A stretch of DNA of 64,000 nucleotides, from contig OY821741.1 in assembly GCA_963682055.1 (NCBI GenBank), forward strand, positions 5,153,501 through 5,217,500. Reading direction: 5' to 3'. The position numbers and the translations under genes were made by a program. Below, piece after piece: positions 1-11,024 of the stretch. This DNA is from Primula veris (Eukaryota > Streptophyta > Magnoliopsida > Ericales > Primulaceae). The notes under the pieces were generated by a model that worked only from the letters and a program-made list of their open reading frames with translations, had not been told where the DNA came from and did not search any database. Position 1 is the stretch's first letter, and each line of letters starts with the position of its first letter.

Positions 1-356
1 AAAATGTTTAATTTCAAAATTTTATTTTTTTTGGACTAATTTGCAATTTTTTCGAAATTCAGGGACTGAAATGTAATTTCTGCAAACTTCAGCCAAACCA
101 GAGATTAAATGTACGGTTTGGCTGAAGTTTGAAGAAATCACATTTCAGTCCCTGCATTTTGTAAAAATTGCAATTCAGTCCAAACCGTAGATTAAATGTA
201 TGATTTGCCTGAAGTTTACAGAAATTACATTTCAGTCCCTAAAATTCAAAAAAATTGCAATTCAGCCCAAACCGTAGATTAAATGTACGGTTCGTACAAA
301 AAATGTACGGTTTTGTGCGTTTTTTCAGAAAAAATGTACTATAAAAATACAGTCTT
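1..356. mobile_element. Foldback element arm inside TPP-A intron 5 (partial)
   Basis: This is one arm of the intron-5 foldback element that is complete in copy B at 30207-31138. The outer end is followed by AAGTAAATA at 357-365, the reverse complement of the 9-bp target duplication seen in copy B. The same insertion is therefore shared by both copies and predates the duplication. The loop and second arm lie left of the window. Confidence 0.75.
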
Positions 357-400
357 AAGTAAATAATTATGGTAAGTTAAATGTAGCATTTTTCCCTCAC

Positions 401-2663
401 CTGAGCTGGTCCCTGTATGTCCATACCATGACTACCAGCATAGTAAAGCTGGGGTAGTCTCACAAAGTCGTAAACCTGCAATATTTAAAGCCCATGTCAT
501 TTTAAAAATGCTGTACTAAAAAATACGAAAAAAATGGTTTTAAGTTATTTAAGAGTAGTAATGATGGACAAACACAAAACTTGCATAGTTTTATAAAAAA
601 ACTGATATGTCAACTGTACATTATTTCTAAAAAGCAAAATGATGGATCCATGTTCTCTAAAACTAAATTCAGAGTTTTTTTTTTTTTTTTTTTTTTGAAA
701 ATGAACAAATTCAGAGTTGACACCTCAAATTTTTGTAGGATATTTTCAAAACTAACTAAATTCAAGTTTTTTGTTTTGTTTTTGAGAAGGCACAAATTCA
801 GAGTTGGACACCTTAAAATTTTGTTGGATATTTTCATTGTCTTTTTTTTGTTGTTGTTTAAGTATTGTATATGTGAGAAAATATGTACCTTGGTTCTACT
901 CCTGCCACTGACTATAGCAGTAGGAAAATACTCCGATGCATCGCTCACGGCCTCTCTCATCTGTTGATAAGAGAAATATAGACATAATTACAATATACTT
1001 TCTCAACAGATTAAAATGTTTTAAACCAAGTGGCCTAGAGAACGAACCTCGATACTCATAAAAGCTCGGTCAGGGTCTTCGACAATAGGAGACAAAGTGC
1101 CATCATAATCAAGAAACATGAGAATTTGTTTCCCTTGCGATGCTGATATAATCTCATCAAACATTGTCAAAGCAGAAGGGTGACATACCTTTAAACAAAT
1201 AAATAATACTCCAAATTAGAAAAAAAAAATCCATGGTAAACTTTTTTTTTTTTCAAGGCAAAGGGACTAAGTACCCCATTATATTCACATAAGTTGGAAC
1301 CTAACCCAGTCATTACAAGCAACGATCACAGCTTATAAGTACGCTGTTTACAAAAAATTCCCAAACATTCCTACACATTTTCATAAGATCCATACAACAC
1401 TAGACATTATTATCCAAACTACAGAAATAAAGGAAATCTAACCAAAAGGAAATATGAATCAAAGGAAATAATTTAGTAGCTTTTCCTGAAACTTAACCTT
1501 CTCTGTCCAAATAGTAAGCCCCATAAAAATCCATGGTAGACTAAGACAGTAAAAGTTATCATTTTAAAACACGCAAAAAACGCACAATAATAGTCTAATT
1601 AACCCAACAAGTCGTTGTCGTAATAGTCTAATTAACAAAGGGATTGTCTGGTTTGCACATTTTAACCAAATAAAGTGACATATATACATATAGAACAAGT
1701 CCGAATACTGATAGTAATTAAGAAACTTGATCTGTTGTGCTCTAAACGAGATAAGTCTGATAAATTAAGACTTGTAAAAGACAATCAAACAGTTCAACAA
1801 AGAAGCACTTGGTAGGTAAGTGGGATGTAAGAACAAATAATACAAAATTCTGAAGATATAAATTGTAATTTATTGTTTTAAGAGAACTCACTCGCTTAAG
1901 GGCAACATTTATTCCAGACTTGTCCAAAGTGCCTGCATATAGAAGAAGAATTCACAGGTAATAGAGAGTTAATTGCCAAAATCATTTAACCCCCTTTCTT
2001 ATCACATTGCTTAATTTCCAGAAAACAAACCCCCTTTTCTAATTACAATGACAAATTATAAAAGCAGACGAGACAACCCTTCACTTCCCAAAAAATTCAA
2101 TAGGGTTGCGCTTAAAAATATCAAAATGTTAATAGGGAAATCGTAAATAAAATTAAAGGGTTCGGAATAGACATGACATGCTCATTCACAATATATTCAC
2201 TATATCACAAACATAAAACCGTAAATCTGTAACGTATTTATAAAGAAATTAACAAAATATAATAAAATATGGATAAAAAATATAAACATAAGCCTAGGAC
2301 AGAATGATACTTTACATTAGCAGCATCACAGTTTTCACCTCATAAAAATCCAAATCTCTATAAAAAAAAAAAAATACTCCAATCCAAGTAAGAACCGAAC
2401 AAATGCACTAATATTTAGGGAATATACTTACGATCATTTTGAGTGACGGGAATGGGCTTCTTGTTCTTTTTGTTCCAGAGACGCCACCCCCAGTAAAAGA
2501 ATGGTGAAACTAAAATGACTATCAGTATCCCCATTGGCATCCACCACCGCCAATCGAATTCTTTGGACGGTGGTGGGGACGGAGACGGAGACGGAGCAGG
2601 GGCTGCAGGGGCTGCGCCATCATTTGGATTCCACTTTTCGTCTAAGAGGGATCGTCTCACCAT
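401..2663 (-). CDS. TPP: Trehalose-6-phosphate phosphatase, copy A (exons 1-5, cut by window edge)
   Basis: TPP removes phosphate from trehalose-6-phosphate, a sugar-status signal, to give trehalose. Coding exons on the minus strand are 2432-2663, 1892-1932, 1048-1188, 889-960 and 401-475, all in phase with GT/AG junctions. Exon 3 carries the haloacid-dehalogenase phosphatase motif [15 protein letters not shown], and exon 5 carries [10 protein letters not shown], both typical of plant TPPs. Exon 1 is unusual: a Pro/Ser-rich stretch is followed by a hydrophobic, Trp-rich segment beginning [15 protein letters not shown], which predicts a membrane helix. Copy B at 27917 has the same exon with a few substitutions in the Pro/Ser-rich part. 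The remaining exons lie outside the window. I see no disabling change in the visible part. The start chosen is the first ATG shared by both copies. Confidence 0.88.
1239..1524 (-). mobile_element. 5'-truncated LINE tail in TPP-A intron 2
   Basis: On the minus strand this is a short non-coding LINE 3' end with the motif CTGGGTTAGGTCCC, ending in an A-run (the T-run near 1241-1252 on the plus strand). It is flanked by a 14-bp direct repeat, AAAAATCCATGGTA, at 1225-1238 and 1525-1538, a target-site duplication of LINE type. The same insertion is in copy B at 29033-29320. Confidence 0.75.
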
Positions 2664-3483
2664 TTCCTTGTTTGTATATATATATAAAGAGATCGAATGA
2701 TAGCGTATACGTAGTATTAATAGTAATAGTAGTAGCAGTAGTATATATATTTCTTGCTTTCTAGTTTTGTAGTAATGTTATGTTTAGATTGCATTGAAGC
2801 AGGTTTGTCGTGTAGTAAAATCTTCTACTAATGGACGCAAAATACGCATGCACTTTCCTTTTTTATTATTTGCTATTTTTTTTACTTTTTATTTTTTATG
2901 CCACCGTGTGTATATAACTATACTTAGTATACTATTAAAATTTATAGGTGAATATTTAGATTTTAACATAATATTTAGATTTGATATAATTTATTCTAGT
3001 TATACAGGTTGAAACGAATTTTTAATTAATTTATGTTATATCTGTAATTAGAAAAATATAGTGAGTATAAATTGTTAATTAATTAGATTAGATACATCGG
3101 TAATTATTAAAATAGAGTCAGAGTATTTTTAATAAAATTGGTTAAAATTTGGGTGGCCTCTTAAGTTTGATTATATTAATAGTATGATTCACAACACAAA
3201 TAAACCCCTTTAAAATATATTTACTTCGTCTCTAAATACGTGTCAATTATGAAAAAACATGCAATTTTGACTATTAATTTTCTCATATCTAGATTGTCGG
3301 AAAAAATTCTTTTAAAATATTACGGAATTTTAAATTTTTCATTTCAATAATTTAGATATGAAAAAATGGTTAGTTGAGTTTACCATGTATTTTCGAAGTG
3401 AAAACTTATTTGATAACGGTGAGAGTGCTTCTTACATAAACGTACACAACTTTTTTCTTACTATTCTTCTCCTCTAGAATGTA
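2664..3483. promoter_or_regulatory. TPP-A upstream region (duplicated in copy B)
   Basis: This is the 5' flank of TPP-A and has no gene. It is AT-rich, has TATATATA-like runs within 60 bp of the ATG, and is conserved as an inverted copy at about 27100-27916. Any promoter of both TPP genes should lie here. I cannot point to a single certain TATA box, because the closest run is too near the ATG to leave room for a normal leader. Confidence 0.4.
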
Positions 3484-3491
3484 CTTACTAC

Positions 3492-3729
3492 CAGGGCTTG
3501 GGTCAAAACCCAGAAAAACCGAACCGAACCGAACCGATAACCGAATCAAAAAAGAGCGAAACCGAAAAATCGAAACCTTTTCGGATCGGTTTACAATAAA
3601 CCCGAACCGAAAAAAACCGACAAATCGGAAATACCAAAAATACCGAAAAAGACCGAAACCGGACCGGAAAAACCTGCTCGGTTTCGGTTTTGCCAAAAAC
3701 CGAACCGAATCGGACCGATCCCCGCCCTA
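3492..3729. mobile_element. hAT-type MITE rich in CGGTTC repeats
   Basis: The element is 238 bp with termini CAGGGCTTGGG and, inverted, TAGGGCGGGGAT. It is flanked by an exact 8-bp target duplication, CTTACTAC, at 3484-3491 and 3730-3737. The interior is a low-complexity run of CGGTTC/GAACCG. Eight-base duplications with CAGGG-like ends are typical of hAT elements. The copy in arm B (26798-27092) occupies the same site. Confidence 0.85.
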
Positions 3730-3737
3730 CTTACTAC

Positions 3738-3866
3738 ACAACACATAAGTTTTTTCTTACTATTCTTAATTTTCCTCTAGAATGTACTTATTACACAACA
3801 CACAAGTTTTTTCTTACTATTCTTAATTTTCCTGTAAAATATACTTGCTATACAAACACAAGTTTT
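3738..3866. repeat. Short direct repeats at the inverted-repeat boundary
   Basis: Two to three degenerate copies of a unit of about 58 bp contain the motif TTTTTTCTTACTATTCTTAA. The reverse complement is at about 26650-26790. The run ends in a long T-tract at 3866-3888, which is also where homology between the two arms stops. Confidence 0.65.
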
Positions 3867-3889
3867 TTTTTTTTTTTTTTTTTTTTTTG

Positions 3890-4283
3890 AAGATTTACAC
3901 AAAACACAAGTTCCTTATTTTTAAGTGAAAACATACTAAGTAAATAGTATGATTCACACAAAAAATCGATTAAAATTTGGCTGGACATCTTAAGTTTGCT
4001 TATATTAATAGTATGATTCACAACACAAATAAACCCATTTAAAATATATATATTCTATTTAGTATCCTCTTTGTACATTAGAAATGAAATCTACAAATAT
4101 GGATCTGAATATTAAAGAAAATTAAATGATAAAAGGTAGTACTGTTGTCCTTTGTCTCCATAACTCCATTAATTTTAAAGGCTTATATGGTGTTGTCTAT
4201 CTAATTTCTGATGTTTTCTTGTAATTAGTGGTATATGGTCAGTTAGCTTATGTTAATTTTTCATTTTTGCTTTATTGCTTCAG
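3890..4283. other. Spacer without recognised gene
   Basis: AT-rich DNA. It includes a second copy of a short stretch ending in AGTATGATTCACA, related to 3181-3195. The last part is the intron end (TTCAG acceptor near 4283) of the SUN-domain fragment that follows. No other coding signal was seen. Confidence 0.5.
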
Positions 4284-4762
4284 GTCGAGGTAGTAGATAA
4301 AAAGCTTCAAAAAGGCTTAAATGAAGTTAGAAAGGATTTAGAAACGGAAATCGACGAGAAAGATAAGAAATTGGTGGAGAAAATCGACAAATTTGAAGTG
4401 AGTATCGAGGGTTTGCAGAGGGAATTTAAAACCGGAGAATGGTTGAAATAGGAGGATACTGGTATTCTTATCAAGGAATATAGGAAGAAGAATGGGGTGG
4501 GATTAGATGAGGTGAGGGAAGTGGCGAGAGAGGTTGTAGAGCGAGAGTTAGAGAGGTTTGCCGCTGATGGTTTAGGGAAGGTGGACTATGCATTGGCGTC
4601 TGCTGGGGCGGTGGTGGTGAGGCATTCGAAGTATGGGGGGTTCAAAAGGGTTAAAAAGGGGGTTCATGACGATTCAGTGAAGATGATTAGCCCGAGTTTT
4701 GGTGAGCCTGGGCAGTGTTTTCCTTTAAAGGGTAGTTCAGGGTTTGTGAATATTAGATGGAA
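4284..4762 (+). pseudogene. SUN-domain protein fragment
   Basis: SUN proteins sit in the inner nuclear membrane and bind KASH proteins to link the nucleus to the cytoskeleton. The frame after the splice acceptor near 4283 reads as charged coiled coil (EVVDKKLQKGLNEVRKDLE). It meets an in-frame TAG at about 4449-4451, then continues as a SUN-domain start with GKVDYALASAGAVVVRHS and SFGEPGQCFPLKGSSGFV. Homology stops abruptly at IRW near 4759, well before the end of a SUN domain. Because intron sequence precedes the exon, this is a genomic fragment rather than a processed copy. It is non-functional: one nonsense codon and both ends missing. Confidence 0.85.
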
Positions 4763-5427
4763 CTTAGTTTAACCGAAACTTGTAACTATTTTTACCAATT
4801 TTTTAGGAGATACCGAAACTACGGGTACTGGTTTATCATTTATCAAAAACATTTCTTTCTAACAAAACAGGACAAATTTACCGACTTATTACAAAAACAG
4901 GCCAATTATCTCGCGCCTTACGGGAACATTTGGCAACACACTATATATAGAAAGAAACATATACCTTCCTTTATATGGTTAGGGGCTAAAACTGCATCTT
5001 TTTAAAATTTTCAGCACATAATGAAACTAGGGTTACTTGTTTGTCATTAAATTAAAAATAATAACCATAAGTGAAATTTCCATTTCTCTTCTCATTTCCA
5101 CCCCAAAATATAACACTGTACTAGTAATACTTCGAAATTTAGATAAATCTACCAATTTAGTCCATGTTAAGGACGCAATACATTGCAAAAATAGAAAGAC
5201 ACTAATAACTGAAATTCATAGTTTCCAGATTCATGTTTTTTATTAGTTCACTAGTCAATTAATGTTCAATACTGATTTATGTTTGCTACAAAAAACAGTT
5301 TTTTTTTTTTACAAAAATAGGCCAAAATTTCCGCCTTATTACTAAAGTGGACTAATATCTCGCACCTTATTTACCGGAAAGCTGGGCACTCTATCTATAG
5401 CCAGGGGCTAAATCTGATTCCATTTAG
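4763..5427. repeat. Spacer with diverged direct repeats
   Basis: No gene seen. Two diverged direct copies, about 4870-4995 and 5300-5420, share AACAGGCC/ATAGGCC, ATCTCGC.CCTTA and AGGGGCTAAA segments. This suggests remnants of one dispersed repeat family. Confidence 0.4.
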
Positions 5428-5819
5428 TAGGGGTGGGCACGTGACAAGATTGAGACGGATTGACGTCAACGCTAACCCAAACCGTAAAATAAATTACGGG
5501 CGGATTGGGGCGGATTCGTAAAATTTAAATATCAACCCAACCAAAACTAACCCGTTATAGTTAAAACCCGAACCCAATCCAATCCAACCCGCAAAAAATA
5601 TTGCAGATTGGGGAGAGTTTATTCTTAAATTTTTATTTTAATCTTTTATTTTTCATAGTTTGCACAATCAGCCTAAATTTTAAAATAAATTGTATGTTTC
5701 AAAGAGAAATAAAAATTAAAACCAATTATAGTACGTTTATAACATTCACAACAAGTAATAAAACTAAAATGTAATAATACCTGAAGTTTGTTATCTTTAA
5801 ATACACACAATATATATAA

Positions 5820-5850
<31 letters not shown>

Positions 5851-6014
5851 AGCAGGTTGTAACGGATTGGGACGGATTAACCCGCGGTTTGGTAACCCCA
5901 ACCCCAATCCCAACCCAACCCGCAAAATATATAACGGATTTAGACGGGACAAATTGACTTTTTTTGAACACTCAACCCGCCCCAATTCGTACGGATTTGA
6001 GTTACGCCCACCTT
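5428..6014. mobile_element. Non-autonomous hAT-like element with GGGTTGGG/CCCAACCC ends
   Basis: The left end reads TAGGGGTGGGCACG and the right end, inverted, starts AAGGTGGGCGTAAC. Both subterminal regions are rich in AACCCAACCC/GGGTTGGG and CGGATT, and the middle is an AT dinucleotide run (5815-5852). The ends resemble hAT elements but I could not find an exact 8-bp target duplication, so the boundaries are approximate. Confidence 0.5.
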
Positions 6015-6596
6015 GCCTTTTACAATTCTTTGCCATTTATATTGTGCAAATCAGAACTAGGGGGTACTAATTTGTCATTTATTTAAAACTAGGGACCATC
6101 CATGTAATTCCATCTTCTTCAATATTTCCCCATAGATTCAGTGATATAGATACATATCACTGATATAGATACAGCCTATAGATACATATCACTCTCTCTC
6201 TCTAGAAATGTAGCCAGATGTGAGTATCGAAACGAGCTGCACGATCCGAGTGGCGGTACTTCCAATCGATCTCTCTTCAATGATTACGCCTCGCTTCTCC
6301 TCCCTCATCACTCGATCTCTCTCGCCTCGGTCTCCTCTTTCTACACTTCACACCACAAATCCCCCTTCGCTCACCAGCCTTGGGACACATCCTCCCTCCT
6401 CTTCCGTTTCGTCCTCGGTGGCTGTCCGCCTTCCAGTCTCATAGGAAGATACTCGCTGTTATCGGGATCTGTCACTGTCCGTCTAGTCCCGATTTAGATT
6501 ACATGACCGAGGAGTTCGCCAAGGCTTGTAAGGGGTATGTGTCCGCTCTCGTTACTAGGTGCTTCGCCTTTTCCCCTACCGATTCTCAGGTCTCTC

Positions 6597-6650
6597 TCTC
6601 TCTCTATATATATATCTATATATCTATATCTATATCTATATCTATATCGA
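6597..6650. repeat. CT and TATATC microsatellite
   Basis: A run of TCTCTC is followed by TATATC repeats, directly after the donor site of TRS120 pseudogene exon 1. Confidence 0.8.
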
Positions 6651-6745
6651 ACTGTTTTTTGGAGATAGTTACCTATTAATTGGATAAATAGATCAAATTA
6701 GGTTAGAAATATGTATCTATATACACATGTAGATACATATTTTTT

Positions 6746-6916
6746 GGCGTGTGTGTAGATCGGTAATTTTATTTGGGAGAATTTACTGTGTGATTTTGCT
6801 AAATTAGGTCAAGAATACGAATCTATCTATATATATATATATGTGTGTGTGTAGATCGGTAATTTTATTTGGGAGAATTTACTGTGTGATTTTGCTAAAT
6901 TAGGTCAAGAATACGA

Positions 6917-6948
<32 letters not shown>

Positions 6949-7075
6949 AGATCGGTAATTTTATTTGGGAGAATTTACTGTGTGATTTTGCTAAATTAGG
7001 TCAAGAATACGAATCTATCTATATATATATGTGTGTGTGTAGATCGGTAATTTTTTTGGGGAGCATTTACTGTGG
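6746..7075. repeat. Tandem repeat of about 95 bp in TRS120 intron 1
   Basis: Three full units and one partial each start with GTGTGTGTAGATCGGTAATTT and run through TACTGTGTGATTTTGCTAAA to a variable TATC/TATATA tract. The units are nearly identical, so the expansion is recent compared with the decay of the surrounding pseudogene. Confidence 0.85.
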
Positions 7076-10000
7076 AATTTTGATAATGTCATACATCACT
7101 TCAGAACAAATACTAATTTGCTACAAAGTTCAATGCAGTAAAACGCTACAGATAGTTTGTGTTGATATTGAAATAACTAACTGGACTTGGTGCAGTCATT
7201 GCATTTGCTGCCGTTACACAATTTTGTAGCACGAGTTAGTTACGTTATGTGATCCTTACGTTGTATTCAACCTCTTCCGCTTTGTCCTCGGTGGCTGTCC
7301 GCTTTCTACTTAACTTTTAGGTTGCTCGATAACATACAAAAATATAGTTAATTTGTTGTCAATTCCATTTTGCGCTTAAACCATGATCGCATCTCTACCT
7401 TCAACTTCCTTTAGATCAGATAACAAAAACAACTATTACGTCTTCGGATTACTAATTTTAGGTCCTTTTAATCACAAAGTTTTAATAGCTTAGTGATCTA
7501 TGTTGGTTACAAAGTTGAGTGAAATTGCACCCCCATATAAAATTTTAACTGTCCCTTCTTTTTGCTTTTGTTTGCACATAGGAGTTGAATAGTGATAGCC
7601 CCCCCCCCCAATTCCATCATTTCTGGGTAAATGTTATATTATAAGTTCCTAACCAATTATTAATCAGCAGTTTAAACTTTAAGAAGAAGAGCAAGTCTCA
7701 CTCGGTTCTTGTTTGTTTTATGTGGCTTGAGAGCAAGTCTCAGCCCTGCTGACTTCTATTGAAGCAAAATAAAAATTAAGCACTGATTGTTTCTCTAGCA
7801 AGTGCCAGGTCTTGGTTTATTGGCCTAATTGAGGTTTAATTTTTGTGTGCATATTTAGTGTGTTGTACTATGCCACTTGTATATTTTTATGTTATTGTTT
7901 AGACACATCTGTATAATGGTATTTCCATCGAGCCTAATTTGATTTTCTTTGGAGGATCTGTGTCAACAATTATTGAGTGTATTTTTATGAAACTCATATT
8001 TACACTTGAGAGAGCTCACTAATTGACCCACCAAATATGCATGTTGAAGTATGTAGATTTTCTCATATCTATGTATTACTCTTCATAGAAAAGCTTCATT
8101 TCTCATGTTTTGATTGCAGCTAGAGAATGGTAACAGAAAGGAGGATAATCTACTATTATTTCCACCTGCTGACCGTCAAACTCAGGAATTCCACTTGCAG
8201 ACGATGATGCAAGATATTGCTGCTTCTTTGTTAATGGAGTTTGAGAAGTGGGTTCTACAAGCAGAATCTGGTGGAACTATTGTGAAGACACCTTTAGATT
8301 CTCAAGCTAGTCTCAGCTCAGAGGAGGTTAATCCTTTAGGTGGCCTAATGATTCGGTTTTTATTTTGCTACTTTATTTTCTTTTTTCTTTAGGGTTATGA
8401 TATTAATTATATCGCAGGTGATTAAGGCGAAAAAGCGTAGACTTGGCCGTGTACAAAAGACGATTGGGGATTATTGTTTGCTGGCTGGGTCACCAGTTGA
8501 TGCTAATGCCCATTATTCCACGGCCATTGAACTTGCCCGGGTAACCAATGATTTCTTTTGGTATGCTGGTGCATACGAGGGTAGCGTTTGCGCATTGCTG
8601 GTAAGCAACTTATTTATGCAGATTATGCAGAGTTTTTTTTTTTTTGAGATAACAGATGACGCGAGTCACTGTGAATCAGGGTGTATTTTTTCTTAACTAT
8701 CTGGGTTTATGCTGATGATTTAGGTAGAACAAGCCTTAATGATTAATGAATATTCCAAAAGCTTTAATTCTAATCATAACTATGAAACTGATGATTTAGT
8801 ATATACTAGTCCCTTTTAAGTAATCAATCTTGGATGCTGATGCATCTTTACTATGCAATTAGAAGACAATGGGCTCACACTCACACCTACCTTTTTCAAT
8901 ATGAGAATTCCCTTCTGAGTCTAATGAGGGTTCTTTTTATATGCAAGTTTCCTTAAACAGTATAATTGGCCGGCAAGTTATTTTCAAGCACCTTGATGAC
9001 TTCACTCGAGTAATCCCATTAGATAATAGTATTATATCCCATCAATGGGAATTTGGTCCTAGCCTGTGCTTATATAGAGTTCCCTCTCCTCCCTATCACA
9101 AAGATTCTTAGTGGAAATGGATGGACTTTAACATGATCACTACCCTCTTAATCTACTACAAATTTAAAGAAAAGCTATCTCCATCTATGAATTTATCTTG
9201 GAGATTTTCCTTTATTGCATTTTCTACTTCTAACTGGACTGTCTTAGTGTTACTTTTAAGTCTTTAACTGTGCATGTTTAATTATGTTAGTAATGTTGTA
9301 GGTTGATCGCATGGGCCTGAAGGATCCGGTTCTGGAGGAAGAGGTTAGGTTTCGTTACCATACCATCATCTTGCATTACAAGAAGACATCTATGCAAGAT
9401 AATGCTCAAGGGTGACTTTTTTTGTAAATCCATATGGAATTACCAACTTACCTGACTGTTTTGATATTATATGACTTAGTTGACCACAAACCCCAATATT
9501 CCTCAATTACTTATATTTGTGGCAACAAAGCATCACAATGAGAGAGAATAGAAAATGTAAAACAAGCAGCAATAGATTGAACCCATTTGTTATTGCGCCA
9601 AATTAACATGCTAAATTCATTTCTTCTTTTTTCTCTTCTTTCCTGATTCTTAGAAATTAAAGTGCTTGTGGTTTATTTTTTTGAGATCTTAGATCTTTTA
9701 TCAGTAGAAGTAATCAGTATAATAGGAAAGAACTTCAATTTTCATGATAAGATCTAAAAGAACTTATTTGTTTGCTTATTTTTGTGGGCTTTAATAAGAT
9801 TCAAAGTTTTCTAAAAACAAAGTGTTTCAACTACTAGGAAAAGAGCTATTTGTGTCCCTTTATTGTAGTGCACTTTGTTTTCCTTTTTGTTATTATTACT
9901 AATAACAGCTTCTCATTCTCTGTTGTTTATCAACTGTTGTTGTTAACTAAATCTCATATGTAAACCCTCTTGATACTCTCAAGTGTTGTCTGCATGCAGA

Positions 10001-11024
10001 GTGTCTCCGCTCAGCTTTGAACTTGAGGCTACATTGAAGTTGGCAAGATTCCTCTGCAGGTAGAGTTCGCAATTTACCTTTTCAAAATCTTTAATTTAAA
10101 AACATGAAAGACTTGGCGTTTAGTCGGATTCCATTCACAGTGGAGGTTGTTAATATGTTTTTGTCGGCAAAAATACATTAGGGGACAAGTGGACAACAAT
10201 GAACCTAATTATTGAACTTTGATTTTATGTTCTATACATTTTGTTTGCTTGATTGTAATGCAGAGTTATCTGTTCTAGAATAGTTGTGTAGAGTTTGATA
10301 CTGACCGAAAATTTGGTTCATATAATTATTGGGTTTGAGGTTTTATAGAGGGCATCTGAATGTCAATATGTATGATTAAATTTTGGAAGTGACTGGTGAT
10401 TGTACAATCTATTACATCTCAAGTTTTTCTATTTGGGTTTGGGAAAAAAAATGATGGTTGGTTTGTTCAATATGTTCTTATGTTAAATTCAATTAGAATC
10501 TCAGGCCTGTTACTTTCATGTTAAGTATATATGGTTCAAATTTTAAAGCAATATTTAAACTCAAAAGTGACGTCATATTTCTTTAGTTGTGTTTGTTCTT
10601 TTATAATTTAGACGTGATTATTTTGACAAACTGTGCGGTTCATTGACATACTATGTCCATGGAATTCGATTTCTTTATTTGTCTTCATATTTTGTTTTGC
10701 AATTTATAATGGCAGACAAAGGATTCATATGCTCAGATCTACTTAAATCATATTCCTTTACTCGATTGATTTTGTTTTTATTTTTTAGGCGCGAGTGGGC
10801 TAAGGATGTAGTCGAGTTGTTAACAACTGCTGCAGATGGAGCGAAATTTCTCATTGATGCCAGTGACCGACTTATATTGTATGTTGAGATAGCTCGTCTT
10901 TTTGCCACTCTAGGCTATCACAGGAAAGCTGCCTTTTTCTCAAGGCAAGTTGCGCAGCTGTATTTGCAACAAGACAGTAGACTGGCTGCTATAAGTGCCA
11001 TGCAAGTTTTGGCAATGACCACAA

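Larger units (their letters stand above)
1..3866. repeat. Inverted-repeat arm A of the TPP locus
   Basis: This stretch is the reverse complement of about 26650-30562, with small indels. It carries the TPP 5' half, its promoter, a LINE tail, a foldback arm and a hAT MITE in the same relative places as the other arm. Exons align base for base except for a few changes in exon 1 and one in exon 2. The arm ends at the T-run near 3866, beyond which the flanks are unrelated. It continues past the left edge of the window. Confidence 0.9.
6208..11024 (+). pseudogene. TRS120: TRS120/TRAPPC9 homolog, truncated and disabled
   Basis: TRS120 is a subunit of the TRAPPII complex, which acts at the trans-Golgi during vesicle traffic and cytokinesis. 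Recognisable exons are 6208-6590, 8120-8326, 8418-8600, 9302-9411, 10000-10059 and 10789 to about 11024, all in phase at GT/AG junctions. They encode family sequences such as QTMMQDIAASLLMEFEKW, KKRRLGRVQKTIGDY and AQLYLQQDSRLAAISAMQ. Damage is clear: the second codon is TAG, and exon 1 changes frame at least twice (after LPID, and near GGCPPS, where a few codons are lost). Homology ends inside exon 6, so only about 390 of the usual roughly 1200 residues remain. Introns are retained, so it is a duplicated gene fragment and not a retrocopy. Exons 2-6 keep open frames. Confidence 0.92.

Noticed and set aside
581..967. Long open frames on both strands across TPP-A exon 4 and its intron
   Set aside because: Only 889-960 on the minus strand is coding; the rest is intron, with T/A runs that keep frames open.
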